27,932 nucleotides of DNA from Erysipelotrichaceae bacterium (lineage in GTDB: Bacteria; Bacillota_I; Bacilli_A; Erysipelotrichales; Erysipelotrichaceae): the NCBI GenBank assembly GCA_019415435.1, contig DXZE01000027.1, forward strand, positions 1-27,932. Direction: 5' to 3'. This document shows, piece by piece, positions 8,991 through 16,691 of the stretch. The position numbers were made by a program, and so were the translations under genes. The notes beneath the pieces are model-generated. The model made no database searches, was not told where the DNA came from, and was given only the letters and a program-made list of their open reading frames with translations. How positions within the stretch are numbered: the first letter of the stretch is position 1; each line of letters starts with the position of its first letter.

Positions 8991-9326
8991 AATGTCTCCT
9001 TTCTGAATCTGCTGTCATAAACGACAGGAACTGCAATTGATTCTATGAATCATGAATGCCGTAAGGCATTGATAACGGCAATTGATGTATACCTGATCCT
9101 GGGATGCCCGGTTCTTCCCTTCATCTGACCGTTACAGATCAGTCTGGACGATGTGCACTTTCCTGAAATTCCGATTCAGTACGAACAGCGGGATACGCTG
9201 TTTGCATGGCATAAATCACTTGCCTGTTTGGTAATTTCACTCTACGGGGTCCCCCGCCATTCCCGCAATGTACTCTACCTATTCGGTTCAGTTCTTACTC
9301 ATTCGGCGCCTTAGCGAGCGTGGAAC
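8991..9326 (-). promoter_or_regulatory. Long structured 5' leader of the surface-protein gene
   Basis: About 330 bases separate the surface-protein start codon from the next terminator and contain no credible coding frame. The minus-strand RNA would carry several local hairpins: GGGGACCCC near 9244-9253, AACAGCG...CGCTGTT near 9187-9205, and TGCCGT...ACGGCA near 9058-9080. Upstream elements GGCGCCGAAT, GCGGGAATGGCGGGGGACC and GTGAAAT, in that order, resemble the 5' half of the ydaO/yuaA c-di-AMP riboswitch. The otherwise invariant GTCAGCTAAC segment was not found. The resemblance is therefore partial, and a decayed or different leader element is equally possible. Confidence 0.35.
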
Positions 9327-9378
9327 ATAAAAAGTCATTGAAACGCCTGCTCTATCAGCCAGGCTTTCCAATGACTTT
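9327..9378 (-). terminator. Terminator of the decayed choloylglycine-hydrolase-type gene
   Basis: Inverted repeat AAAGTCATTG...CAATGACTTT (9331-9378) with an imperfect inner stem GCCTGG/CGCCTG. On the minus strand it is followed by TTTTTATG. It lies 31 bases beyond the stop codon of the minus-strand remnant at 9410, whose transcript it would have ended. Confidence 0.6.
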
Positions 9379-9409
9379 CAATTCTTATCTGATTTGTAAT
9401 ATCTGACTA

Positions 9410-9600
9410 TCAGTTCTGATAGTTGACCTGCTGTTCTTTCACCAGTTCAAAGTGCGTCAGACTATCTGCATCCAGGTCAGTATGATGCAGATTAACCGCA
9501 CTGCTAATGTGAATTGTCATACGTACGGTAGTAATAGATTCCCTCTTCCAGATTGATGCAGGAGGAATAGATCGTGATTTCGTTCTCATCACCAAGTCTG
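9410..9600 (-). pseudogene. C-terminal remnant of a linear amide C-N hydrolase (choloylglycine / bile salt hydrolase family)
   Basis: Two adjoining minus-strand frames together give the family's C-terminus. One reads LGDENEITIYSSCINLEEGI then YYYRTYDNS. After one missing base near 9509 the other reads ISSAVNLHHTDLDADSLTHF then ELVKEQQVNYQN and stop. The pattern ITIYSSC-N-x(4)-GIYYYxTYDN-x-Q-I-x(2)-V-[DN]-[LM]-H-x(2)-DLD and the ending QQ[IV]NxQN are typical of bile salt hydrolase or penicillin V acylase-type Ntn hydrolases. Those enzymes are ~320-330 residues and use an N-terminal Cys nucleophile, which is absent here. Only about the last 60 residues survive. The 5' part was replaced by IS66 sequence, so the remnant is non-functional. 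Family membership is recognised from motif memory. Confidence 0.6.
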
Positions 9601-9619
9601 CAGCACTGATCGTAAACCT

Positions 9620-9717
9620 GACGTACAAATTCATATCGGGGAAGCAGTTATTGATATCAATGATGGCATCTCTGATGAACTGCTGATTCGAATCATGAAG
9701 GCGGCCAGTCATGTTTA
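9620..9717 (+). pseudogene. IS66-type TnpA, C-terminal fragment
   Basis: The frame ending at TAA 9715-9717 reads VQIHIGEAVIDINDGISDEL then LIRIMKAASHV. This resembles the C-terminus of the small accessory protein TnpA of IS66 elements. Its stop overlaps the ATG of the following tnpB fragment, the arrangement normal for IS66. The N-terminal two thirds are missing, lost at the junction with the minus-strand hydrolase remnant. Confidence 0.5.
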
Positions 9718-9866
9718 AGGATCCGGGTGAATATAAGAAAATCTACCTTGCCTGCGGATATACGGATCTCAGATTTGGCATAGACGGTCTCGCCCAGCAG
9801 GTACAGTGCGTCTTTGATCTGGATCCTTTTGATGAAGGAACGCTGTTTCTCTTTAAAGCAGGAACA
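9711..9866 (+). pseudogene. IS66-type TnpB, N-terminal fragment
   Basis: From ATG 9711 the frame reads MFKDPGEYKKIYLACGYTDL then RFGIDGLAQQVQ and ends its homology at GTLFLFK. KxIYLACGYTDxRxGIDGLA is the hallmark start of IS66 Orf2/TnpB, a protein of about 115 residues. After residue ~51 the frame leaves the family and passes in another register into tnpC sequence. An internal deletion therefore removed the rest of tnpB and the first half or more of tnpC. Confidence 0.8.
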
Positions 9867-10701
9867 GAAATACATTCACACCGACGAAACACCGGTTCAG
9901 GTAAATAAAGAAAAAGAACCAGGAAATAAAAAGCAGTATTTGTGGGTTTACAGGACGGAACCGCTTATGGATGGCCCGAAGATTGTTCTTTATGATTATC
10001 GTCCTGGCCGCAGAGCAGAATACTGCGGCGATTTTCTCAGCAGCTTCAGCGGAACGATTACAACAGATGGCTATGAAGCTTACCACAAACTTGCACGAGA
10101 GAACGCGTTACGGTTCAAAGCTGCAGGATGATGGGTGTACGCGAAGCGTAAATTTATGGATGCAGTTAAAGCTGACAAAGACGGAAAGTCACCGCCGGCA
10201 CTGGCAAAAATGGCAGCTGCCAGGATAAGTAAAATATTTCATGAGAATAACAGGCTCGGCGATCTTCCGGCAGAGGAAACACTGCGAAAACGTCAGAGCG
10301 ACATAAAGCCGCTGGTTGATGAGTTTTTCTCATGGGTAAAAAGTGTCCTCCCGCATTCGTCAACGTGAGAAGCTTTTACCTATGCTTTGAACCAGGAACC
10401 ATTCCTGAGAGTCTTCCTGTCAGATCCGTATGTGACAATGGAAAATTCAGCGGCTGAGCGCGCAATTAGACCATTTACAACCGGAAGAAAAAACCGGGTG
10501 ATGATAGACACACCAAATGGCGCTGAAGCCAGTGCTGTGGTTTACAGTATTGTAGAGACTGCGAAGGCAAATAACCTGAACATATATAAATATCTTGCTA
10601 TCTGCTTACTGAACTTCAAAAGTATATACATGATCTGGAGAGGAAGATACCAGAGAAGTGATTCCCCTTGTCTCCTGACGTCCCGGCTGAGTTAAGAAAA
10701 T
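9860..10701 (+). pseudogene. IS66-type transposase TnpC, C-terminal part with several disablements
   Basis: Homology starts at EQKYIHTDETPVQVNKEKEP and continues through TTDGYEAYHKL, then AKRKFMDAVKADKDG, MENSAAERAIRPFTTGRKN and VETAKANNLNIYKYL. These are signature stretches of the IS66 DDE transposase C-terminal half. An in-frame TGA at 10129-10131 replaces the Cys of the GCW motif, and a second TGA lies at 10366-10368. A frameshift near 10590-10605 and a further stop follow before the family's usual ending SPDVPAELRK at 10701. The gene cannot make a working transposase. Confidence 0.85.
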
Positions 10702-10702
10702 G

Positions 10703-10739
10703 AATCTGCTAAGGTCTCGCGGTCATAGCAGATTTTTTT
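10703..10739 (+). terminator. Strong intrinsic terminator at the end of the IS66 remnant
   Basis: A perfect 9-pair stem AATCTGCTA / TAGCAGATT (10703-10711 with 10726-10734) is followed by a run of seven T. It faces the minus-strand permease gene that ends at 10789. It would stop any plus-strand transcription leaving the IS remnant. Confidence 0.8.
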
Positions 10740-10788
10740 CGAAATGTCTTAGTACATGTTATTTACCGCATACCTTTCGTTTCCGTTA

Positions 10789-12390
10789 TCAAAGTTCTGC
10801 AAATCTATCACAGCCTTTTGTTTTAAGCCAAATATACAATATCAGACCAGCCACAACATTTGCCGCTATAAAAATTCCTATATAGAGCATATATCCCAAT
10901 GTATAACCAGGAAGCACCATATATCCGATAAACAGAAGTGCTGTATATCCAAATCCACCAAACATTGTAATCATCACGGAAGCACTCTGCTTTATCGGTG
11001 TAAGCTCATTTGTCCAGGTAAGCACCGGCTTTATCACTCCCATAAATAAACCAAATACTGCCATAACAAACACATAGGATAGTACCTGCAGGATCATCAT
11101 TACAAACTGTCCGATATTAAATGGGCAGACTACTGCTGTACAAATCATGCAAAGCATCACAGGTATACTATTTAAAATAAGCTGCATATCCAGTTTCGCG
11201 CGAAGTACCTGCCATGGTGTCACAGGAAGAGACTGTGCAATCCACAGACTTTTACCCTCCAGAGATATCGAAGGCGCAGTCATAATATTCATGGATATAA
11301 GACCACAAAGCATGACCGTAATCAGCAACAGAACACTTCCATCCTGACTTCCAAACATGCCATTCAGCATTGTAAACAGCTTTCTTCCCTTCCATAAAAG
11401 TACAGCCGCACAGATTGGAATCAGGAACACGCCAAGTCCACTGTTTAACATATATCCCGAACTTGATGTAAAATGTTTAAACTCCCTTAATAGCAGTGCT
11501 TTCGATACGCTTTCCTGTATCATAGTCTTTTTGCGATATTTCACTTTGCCGGCTTTGCCAGTGGATGTTGCCACCTGTAAGAAGCTTTTTGATATCAAAA
11601 GCCACATCGCTAAAAACAGAACTGTAACCAATGCAATCATTATAAGAGAAGATTTCATATCTCCTGCGCCAGCACTGCCAAAGACAAACAGCAGATATGC
11701 AGAACCCTTAACCTTCTCACCATACACAGTCAGATTTGTAAGCAGGTCTGTAATCATGTTCTGTGCATTAAAATAAAAGAAATAGTAAGCACCAATAAAT
11801 AAAAGCGATATCAATACCGTAATCATGCTTTTATGCTTTAATTTAAGACTTACTTTTGCAACAACATATCCAAGTAAACAAGACAGCGTCATAACAAATA
11901 CAGAAATCAACAGTGTAAGAATAATTCCACCAAATAAGTTCTGTGCATTAACTCCAGCTGTCACCATATATACAATCCACGCCGGGATAATAACGACTGC
12001 CGAATACATAAGTCCCATAATGTAAACACTAAGCAGTCGTGATGCAACAATTGCTGATACCGGAATTGGCATGGATAAAAGCAGGTCATTATCCTTTGCC
12101 AGATACAGACCTGAAAATGTGTTAAATACACTGCCAAATGTACCAAGTAAAATTGCAAGAAGCCCCATAAGCGCATAATACATCCATCCCATATCAAGTG
12201 CTGCCATTGGTGCGCATAATTCTCTTGAAAGCATCGCAAATATGTTTCCAAGAACGCCTGCCATGATAACCGCAAAACATATCATAAACATGATTGTGGA
12301 CGCCTTAGAACGGGCTTTATTCCTCTTTGCATCGTAAAAATAAACACGAAAAATTTCACTCAGCTGTTTTTTTACTAAAAGCTTTAACAT
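10789..12390 (-). CDS. ABC transporter permease, large ABC-2-type exporter subunit
   Basis: Integral membrane protein of 533 residues with about twelve hydrophobic segments and little else. The cytoplasmic N-terminus is MLKLLVKKQLSEIFRVYFYD. The stretch YLAKDNDLLLSMPIPVSAIV is characteristic of a family of Firmicute ABC permeases of unknown substrate. The start at 12390 is preferred because TAG of the ATPase gene and this ATG are separated by one base (TAGGATG) and GGAG lies in the ATPase tail. Translational coupling is therefore likely. It pairs with the ATPase at 12392-13096 to make an exporter. The substrate (drug, lipid or peptide) cannot be told from sequence. Confidence 0.85.
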   Translation of the reverse strand: MLKLLVKKQLSEIFRVYFYDAKRNKARSKASTIMFMICFAVIMAGVLGNIFAMLSRELCAPMAALDMGWMYYALMGLLAILLGTFGSVFNTFSGLYLAKDNDLLLSMPIPVSAIVASRLLSVYIMGLMYSAVVIIPAWIVYMVTAGVNAQNLFGGIILTLLISVFVMTLSCLLGYVVAKVSLKLKHKSMITVLISLLFIGAYYFFYFNAQNMITDLLTNLTVYGEKVKGSAYLLFVFGSAGAGDMKSSLIMIALVTVLFLAMWLLISKSFLQVATSTGKAGKVKYRKKTMIQESVSKALLLREFKHFTSSSGYMLNSGLGVFLIPICAAVLLWKGRKLFTMLNGMFGSQDGSVLLLITVMLCGLISMNIMTAPSISLEGKSLWIAQSLPVTPWQVLRAKLDMQLILNSIPVMLCMICTAVVCPFNIGQFVMMILQVLSYVFVMAVFGLFMGVIKPVLTWTNELTPIKQSASVMITMFGGFGYTALLFIGYMVLPGYTLGYMLYIGIFIAANVVAGLILYIWLKTKGCDRFAEL

Positions 12391-12391
12391 C

Positions 12392-13096
12392 CTACTTCTC
12401 CAATTCCAGGAATACATCTTCCAGAGACTCATCTCCCTTGACCTCATCCATAGTTCCCTGTCTGATTAACTTACCGCCTTTGATAATAGCAACCTTATCG
12501 CATAATTTTTCTGCAACTTCAAGTACATGCGTTGAGAAAAAGATTGCTCCACCATTATCACAAAACGCACGCATCATTTCTTTTAACAAGTGTGACGCCT
12601 TAGGATCAAGGCCTACAAATGGTTCATCCATAATAATAAGCTGTGGTTCATGAAGCCATGCTGAAATAATCGCCAGCTTCTGCTTCATTCCATGTGAATA
12701 TGCAGCAATCGGCTGTGCCAGATCATCTGTTATTTCAAACAAATCAGCATATTTGTGAATACGCTCTTTTCTATCTGCCGCACTGACCTTAAAAATATCT
12801 GCTATAAAATTCAGATACTTGATTCCTGTCATATAATCATAAAGGTCAGGATTATCCGGGATATATGCAATTTTGCTCTTACATTTCAATGGCTGTTCTT
12901 TTATGGAATCACCGCCTATATAAATTTCACCCTGGTCAAACTGCAAAATTCCCACGACAGACTTTAATGTGGTTGTTTTGCCGGCTCCATTATGTCCTAT
13001 AAATCCATAGATTTCTCCCGGCTGAATATGTAAATTCAAATCGTCTACTGCTGTTTTATCACCGTATCTTTTTGTCAGATGTTCAATTCTTAACAT
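12392..13096 (-). CDS. ABC transporter ATP-binding protein (exporter pair 2)
   Basis: Nucleotide-binding subunit of 234 residues. It has Walker A GHNGAGKTTT (residues ~38-47), signature YSHGMKQKLAI, Walker B LIIMDEPFVGLDP and the H-loop FFSTHVLEVAEKLCD. The C-loop YSHG, instead of LSGG, is common in this exporter class. The start at 13096 is chosen over an in-frame ATG 36 bases upstream because GAGGAAAA lies directly before it. It is one base from the permease gene downstream and the two form one exporter. An 80-codon-scale gap of non-family sequence separates it from the frameshifted permease upstream. Confidence 0.9.
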   Translation of the reverse strand: MLRIEHLTKRYGDKTAVDDLNLHIQPGEIYGFIGHNGAGKTTTLKSVVGILQFDQGEIYIGGDSIKEQPLKCKSKIAYIPDNPDLYDYMTGIKYLNFIADIFKVSAADRKERIHKYADLFEITDDLAQPIAAYSHGMKQKLAIISAWLHEPQLIIMDEPFVGLDPKASHLLKEMMRAFCDNGGAIFFSTHVLEVAEKLCDKVAIIKGGKLIRQGTMDEVKGDESLEDVFLELEK

Positions 13097-13224
13097 ATCA
13101 TTTTCCTCATTTCCAATACACATTTTGTTCAACGTTCTTTATTCATTGTTCTTTTTTCTGCGACGTTCTTCGATTTTCCTGTTAATCTTATCAGCCTCTC
13201 CTTTTCCATCTTTTCTATGCTTCT

Positions 13225-14123
13225 TTACCTGATTTCTTTTTCCGGCAGACGCGTCATAAGAAGAAAAATTGCTCCCAATACCGCGATGCTGCCTGCCATA
13301 ATGACTATCATCTGTGTTGTATTTACTACATTTCCATGAAACTGCGGATTGCAGTCTAATGTTTCCCTGATTGTCGTTATAAACTCTTCCGGCAGCTTCT
13401 CACTCTCCATCTCCGCAAATATGCCACGGAACATATGATTCTTAATAAGTGAAGTTCCATAAGTCCCCGGAAGATATGACAATACTTTCTGCAATCCAGA
13501 GCCAAAATTAGAGATTGGCATATATGCTCCACAGATAAAGCCATAGCCTGAGCTACAATCGTTCCTACTGCTGACATCTGCCCCTGCGTAATAAGCGGAT
13601 AGCTTATAATGCTTGATAGTGTACTTCCAAATAGCACCAGAAGAAGCTCATCAAAGATAATCCAAAGCACATCCGCAAAGCTTAAATACCAGCCCATTTT
13701 TCCTATGTAAAGAAGTCCGATCACAAGTGCCAGCCCATTTACCAGCAATGAATTCAGCACTGTTGCAAGGAAATATCCAAGATATATCTTTGAGCGGCTT
13801 ATCGGGGAAACATTGAAATCCTTCCTTGCACCATTCGCCTTATCCTGTACCATTGTAAGATTCACGCAGAATGTAACTGTTACACAGCTTACTGCTAAGA
13901 GAGCGGCAACCAGCTGGGATGCAACTGTCCCATTAATCAACTTTTCTGCAATCGTAAATCCTTTCGGAAATACTGATGTAAAAGAATCTTTATAGACCTT
14001 TGCCAAAAATGTGACATACAGCACGATCAGAATAATAGGCGTAATCAGAGATGAGAAAAACATTCCTTTATCCCTGAAAAATAATTTCCTGTTCCTGTTC
14101 ACAAGAGAAATAACTGCCTTCAT
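13225..14123 (-). pseudogene. ABC-2-type permease (DrrB-like), frameshifted
   Basis: Two overlapping minus-strand frames together give one complete ABC-2 permease of about 290 residues. The N-terminal frame (14123 to ~13555) runs from MKAVISLVNRNRKLFFRDKG through SSIISYPLITQGQMSAVGTI. The C-terminal frame (~13552 to 13225) continues SSGYGFICGAYMPISNFGSG through TTQMIVIMAGSIAVLGAIF. One base appears to be missing near 13552-13556, after which the original frame runs 60 codons of nonsense. The ATG overlaps the stop of the upstream ATPase (ATGA). Between 13140 and 13225 an open, highly basic frame (HRKDGKGEADKINRKIEERR) may be a former C-terminal tail or a leftover. A sequencing error cannot be excluded. 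Confidence 0.75.
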
Positions 14124-15034
14124 TCGTTTTCACCTCCCAGTACCTTGCCTGTTACCGCAAGAAATACATCATCCATTCCGCCCTTTACTACCTCGTAATC
14201 TCTAAATATATCCTGATGTTTAACTATAAGCTTTGTTGCTTCAATTGTATTTCCTATTTTTATCTGATATCCGTCCCTTATTACCTTATACTTCATACCC
14301 AAAGACTTCATTTCATCTTCTGTCACGCCATAGATCGATACTGTATCCTGCACATAGGTGCTCTTTAATGCAAATGGTGTTCCTTCAGCTACTATGCTTC
14401 CTTTATCAAGGATTACGACATATCCCGCATTAGCAGCTTCCTCCATATAATGTGTTGTAAGAAAAACTGTAAGATTCTCATCTGTTCTTAGTTTTTCAAT
14501 AACTTCCCAGATTCTCCTTCTGGTCTGCGGATCAAGACCTGTGGTCGGTTCATCCAAAATCAGTATTTCAGGCTTATGCAACAACGCTCTGGCTATATCA
14601 ATCCTTCTACGCTGTCCTCCTGACAATTTACCAACAGGTCTGTTTATATAATCTTCAAATCCAAGAAGTCCTGTAAGCTCCTCAAGCCTCACATCAAATT
14701 CCTTTCCAGTGATTCCATAGAGCGCAGCCCTGCTTTTCAGATTTTCTCTTACAGTAAGCGGTTTATCCAGCACACTATCCTGAAATACTATTCCCAGTTT
14801 CTTACCCAGCTCATTTCCCAGCTTTTCACCAGCTACTCCATCAATCTCCACACTTCCACTATCCTTGTGAAGTTGACCACATATAATAGAAATTGTTGTA
14901 CTCTTTCCGGCACCATTAACGCCGAGGAAAGCAAACAGTTCTCCTCTCTTAACCTTGAAATTCAGGTCATTAACAGCTTTTATATCACCGAAGTTCTTGG
15001 TTAAATGACTTATTTTTATGATATCTGATCCCAT
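14120..15034 (-). CDS. ABC transporter ATP-binding protein (DrrA-like, exporter pair 1)
   Basis: Nucleotide-binding subunit of 304 residues from the daunorubicin-resistance-like ABC exporter group. It has Walker A GVNGAGKSTT, Q-loop IVFQDSVLDKPLTVREN, signature LSGGQRRRIDIA, Walker B ILILDEPTTGLDP and H-loop VFLTTHYMEEAA. The C-terminal ~80 residues form the accessory domain usual for this subgroup. The start at 15034 has GGGAG 7 bases upstream; the in-frame ATG 54 bases further out has no binding site. It is the first gene of the four-gene exporter run and overlaps its permease by four bases. The partner is frameshifted, so this exporter may be dead while the ATPase remains intact. Confidence 0.9.
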   Translation of the reverse strand: MGSDIIKISHLTKNFGDIKAVNDLNFKVKRGELFAFLGVNGAGKSTTISIICGQLHKDSGSVEIDGVAGEKLGNELGKKLGIVFQDSVLDKPLTVRENLKSRAALYGITGKEFDVRLEELTGLLGFEDYINRPVGKLSGGQRRRIDIARALLHKPEILILDEPTTGLDPQTRRRIWEVIEKLRTDENLTVFLTTHYMEEAANAGYVVILDKGSIVAEGTPFALKSTYVQDTVSIYGVTEDEMKSLGMKYKVIRDGYQIKIGNTIEATKLIVKHQDIFRDYEVVKGGMDDVFLAVTGKVLGGENE

Positions 15035-15090
15035 TTTGGTCTCCCTTTTCTCAATCTGATCTATTATGTTTAGCAGCAGAAGCAACAACG

Positions 15091-15109
15091 TATATAAAAA
15101 TTTTATATA
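15091..15109. promoter_or_regulatory. Perfect 19-base palindrome upstream of the exporter genes
   Basis: TATATAAAA and TTTTATATA flank a central A as a perfect inverted repeat, 57 bases upstream of the first ATPase start codon. The position and symmetry suit an operator for a dimeric repressor. AT-rich palindromes also arise by chance in AT-rich promoters. No PadR- or TetR-type regulator gene accompanies the cluster. Confidence 0.4.
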
Positions 15110-15505
15110 TCTGTTTTTATTTTTATCGTATATTTATCTATATGTCTATATAAGCATTACTAAGATTCATAATATATGAACCAGGATGCATTAAAACACA
15201 AAAAGGACGCAGGCCATTACGTATGACATAATCAGCCCGAATACCAATCCCTGCATCTGTGCACAAAAAAGAGCAGCAAGGAGATGTCTTCCAACGTCCC
15301 TGCTGCTCTTGCAGATGGTCATATACTATCTTGCCGGATTTTCCAGCCTGATGTTAAAATCTATTAGTAGTTATCAAACATCAAATTTTTCTGAAAAAGC
15401 AAGAACGTAAGCAGAAAAATTTTTCTATTGAATAAAAACATTCTATGTTGTTAAATTTTTAATGATTTAAGAAAACACCTTTTCAGAAGCCCAGAAAGGA
15501 GTATT
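15110..15505. other. Intergenic region between exporter cluster and TIGR00266 gene
   Basis: No convincing gene is present. On the minus strand, a dozen codons ending DFNIRLENPAR and TAG (near 15332-15368) precede a hairpin terminator, as if the 3' end of a lost gene survives. The plus-strand promoter of the next gene is probably TTGAAT (15428-15433), a 17-base spacer and TTAAAT (15451-15456). Confidence 0.4.
15265..15310 (-). terminator. Rho-independent terminator, minus strand
   Basis: A 10-pair stem AAGAGCAGCA / TGCTGCTCTT (15269-15278 with 15301-15310) is followed on the minus strand by TTTTTTG. No intact minus-strand gene precedes it. It is probably left over from a deleted gene. Confidence 0.65.
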
Positions 15506-16186
15506 ATGAATTATCAAATTTTAGGAGACAATGATTGCCCGCTTGTGGAATTTCACATGAATAGAGGTGACTCGCTTATGATTGAGCGCGGTTCTATGGC
15601 CTATATGCGCGGTATTGATCTGCAAGGAAAGCTCAATTCAAAGGGCGGTCTGTTTGGTGCAATCGGTAGGAGCATAGCAGGCGGCGAGAGTATGTTTATC
15701 ACACAGGCAAATGCCATCCAGGACGACGCGGTTCTTGGCATTGCTCCGGCGATACCTGGACAGATCAGTACGCTGACAGTAGGGGAGAGACAATATAAGC
15801 TGAATACCGGCGCTTTTCTAGCTTGTGCTCTGTCGGTTAACTATAATATCGTTACGCAGAAGCTGTCGCATGCATTTTTCGGAGGTACCGGAGGCCTGTT
15901 CGTAATGGAGACGGCCGGGAGTGGGGATATTCTTATAAATTCATTTGGAAGCCTGATCACCCTTGACGTAACATATGATAATCCGATAACGGTAGACAAC
16001 GAACAAGTAGTTGCCTGGGATGCGGGTCTTGATTACTGCATCGAGATAGCATCGGGTATGTTTGGTTTCACAACAGGTGAAGGTCTGGTAAACAGGTTCA
16101 GCGGGGAAGGACAGGTTATCGTTCAAACCAGAAACCTTCACAGCCTTGCAGCAGAGCTGTCAAAATACATCCCTAAAGGAAACTGA
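15506..16186 (+). CDS. TIGR00266 / AIM24 family protein
   Basis: Single-domain cytosolic protein of 226 residues. The family pattern is clear: an N-terminal LVEFHMNRGDSLMIERGSMA, glycine-rich turns GGLFGAIGRSIAGGESMFI, the central GTGGLFVMETAGSGDILINS and the closing EGLVNRFSGEGQVIVQTRN. The family is an all-beta trimeric fold related to the mitochondrial AIM24 region. Its bacterial function is not established. A good binding site (GAAAGGAG) lies 6 bases before the ATG, and a promoter candidate sits at 15428-15456. It is monocistronic. Possible termination is by AATCAG...CTGATTTTTTCT around 16209-16243. Confidence 0.88.
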   Translation: MNYQILGDNDCPLVEFHMNRGDSLMIERGSMAYMRGIDLQGKLNSKGGLFGAIGRSIAGGESMFITQANAIQDDAVLGIAPAIPGQISTLTVGERQYKLNTGAFLACALSVNYNIVTQKLSHAFFGGTGGLFVMETAGSGDILINSFGSLITLDVTYDNPITVDNEQVVAWDAGLDYCIEIASGMFGFTTGEGLVNRFSGEGQVIVQTRNLHSLAAELSKYIPKGN

Positions 16187-16225
16187 CTCTTCCGAGAAAA
16201 GACACCTGAATCAGTCGATAAGCTG

Positions 16226-16310
16226 ATAAATTCTGATTTTTTCTGCAGGTCAACTCTTGCGAAATGTTTATTAAGTATATACATTTGTTTTTTATCTACA
16301 GCCTCATTTT
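16226..16310. repeat. Intergenic repeat family 1, copy 1
   Basis: This stretch aligns with 20549-20634 over about 85 bases at roughly 80% identity, in the same orientation. The shared core is AGGTCAACTCTTGCG followed by TTTATTAAGTA. Read on the minus strand it contains TTGACC and, 17 bases on, an AT-rich -10-like hexamer. No gene follows this copy on the minus strand. Confidence 0.7.
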
Positions 16311-16332
16311 AGGTGTTTCTTTCTTCCATAAT

Positions 16333-16358
16333 AAAACCGCCCCGGCATCCCGAGGCGG
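16333..16358 (-). terminator. GC-rich hairpin, minus-strand terminator
   Basis: CCGCCCCGG and CCGAGGCGG (16337-16345 with 16350-16358) pair with one mismatch around CATC. On the minus strand four T follow. No intact minus-strand gene precedes it. Confidence 0.5.
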
Positions 16359-16530
16359 AATAAACGATTCTCATCGTTAAATTGTAATGTCTTCGAGGAC
16401 GATACAGTATCACTGCCGTACCGCCCTCTTTTTATGTCTTCGTGATGATGATCTTACCAAAACCTTAAATAGCCTTTCTAAAGTCACGTCAGAGCGATAT
16501 TCACATTTTCCCCAATAAAAAAGGACAGAG

Positions 16531-16578
16531 TGAAGTGAATCCAATTAGTTGGACAATCAACTGGATGGGCTCACTTCA
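16531..16578. repeat. 48-base IS150-end relic with perfect 8-base terminal inverted repeats
   Basis: TGAAGTGA at 16531 and TCACTTCA at 16571 are exact inverted repeats. The first 36 bases match the IS150-type end at 135-170 in about 30 positions, and the last 12 resemble the opposite element end. It looks like a left end joined directly to a right end, with everything between deleted. Confidence 0.55.
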
Positions 16579-16637
16579 ATCATGCGCTCTTTCATCTTCT
16601 TTCTCTCCCCGTTTTCTGAAGAATCCGCAGGATGGTA

Positions 16638-16678
16638 TTGCATTTATAATCATAGTGTACTATTATACTAGTGCACTA
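16638..16678 (+). promoter_or_regulatory. Promoter and overlapping operator of the GntR-ABC operon
   Basis: TTGCAT (16638-16643), a 17-base spacer and TATTAT (16661-16666) form a promoter. The inverted repeat TAGTGTAC (16653-16660), N10, GTGCACTA (16671-16678) brackets the -10 box. This matches the half-site type reported for YtrA-subfamily GntR repressors (AGTGTA...TACACT). The repressor encoded next probably shuts its own operon from here. Confidence 0.7.
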
Positions 16679-16691
16679 GTGAGGAATGATT

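Larger units (their letters stand above)
16187..16637. other. Intergenic region with repeat copy, terminator and IS-end relic
   Basis: About 450 bases contain no recognised gene. They hold one copy of an ~85-base repeat (16226-16310), a minus-strand terminator (16333-16358) and a 48-base IS150-end relic (16531-16578). A minus-strand frame around 16440-16490 (YRSDVTLERLFKVLVR) looks coding-like but is not recognised. Confidence 0.5.

Noticed and set aside
9001..9326. Definite call of a c-di-AMP riboswitch
   Set aside because: The 5' elements fit but the invariant GTCAGCTAAC part was not seen; kept only as a candidate.
9410..9712. A 100-codon minus-strand frame as one intact gene
   Set aside because: Only its last ~34 codons match the hydrolase family. 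The middle is out of frame relative to the family and the first part is the reverse of IS66 tnpA/tnpB.
13140..13224. Separate small basic protein between permease and ATPase
   Set aside because: The frame (HRKDGKGEADKINRKIEERR) has no good start or binding site of its own and is best explained as a former tail of the frameshifted permease.
16440..16490. Minus-strand coding-like stretch YRSDVTLERLFKVLVR
   Set aside because: Too short and not matched to any family with confidence; mentioned only in the intergenic entry.
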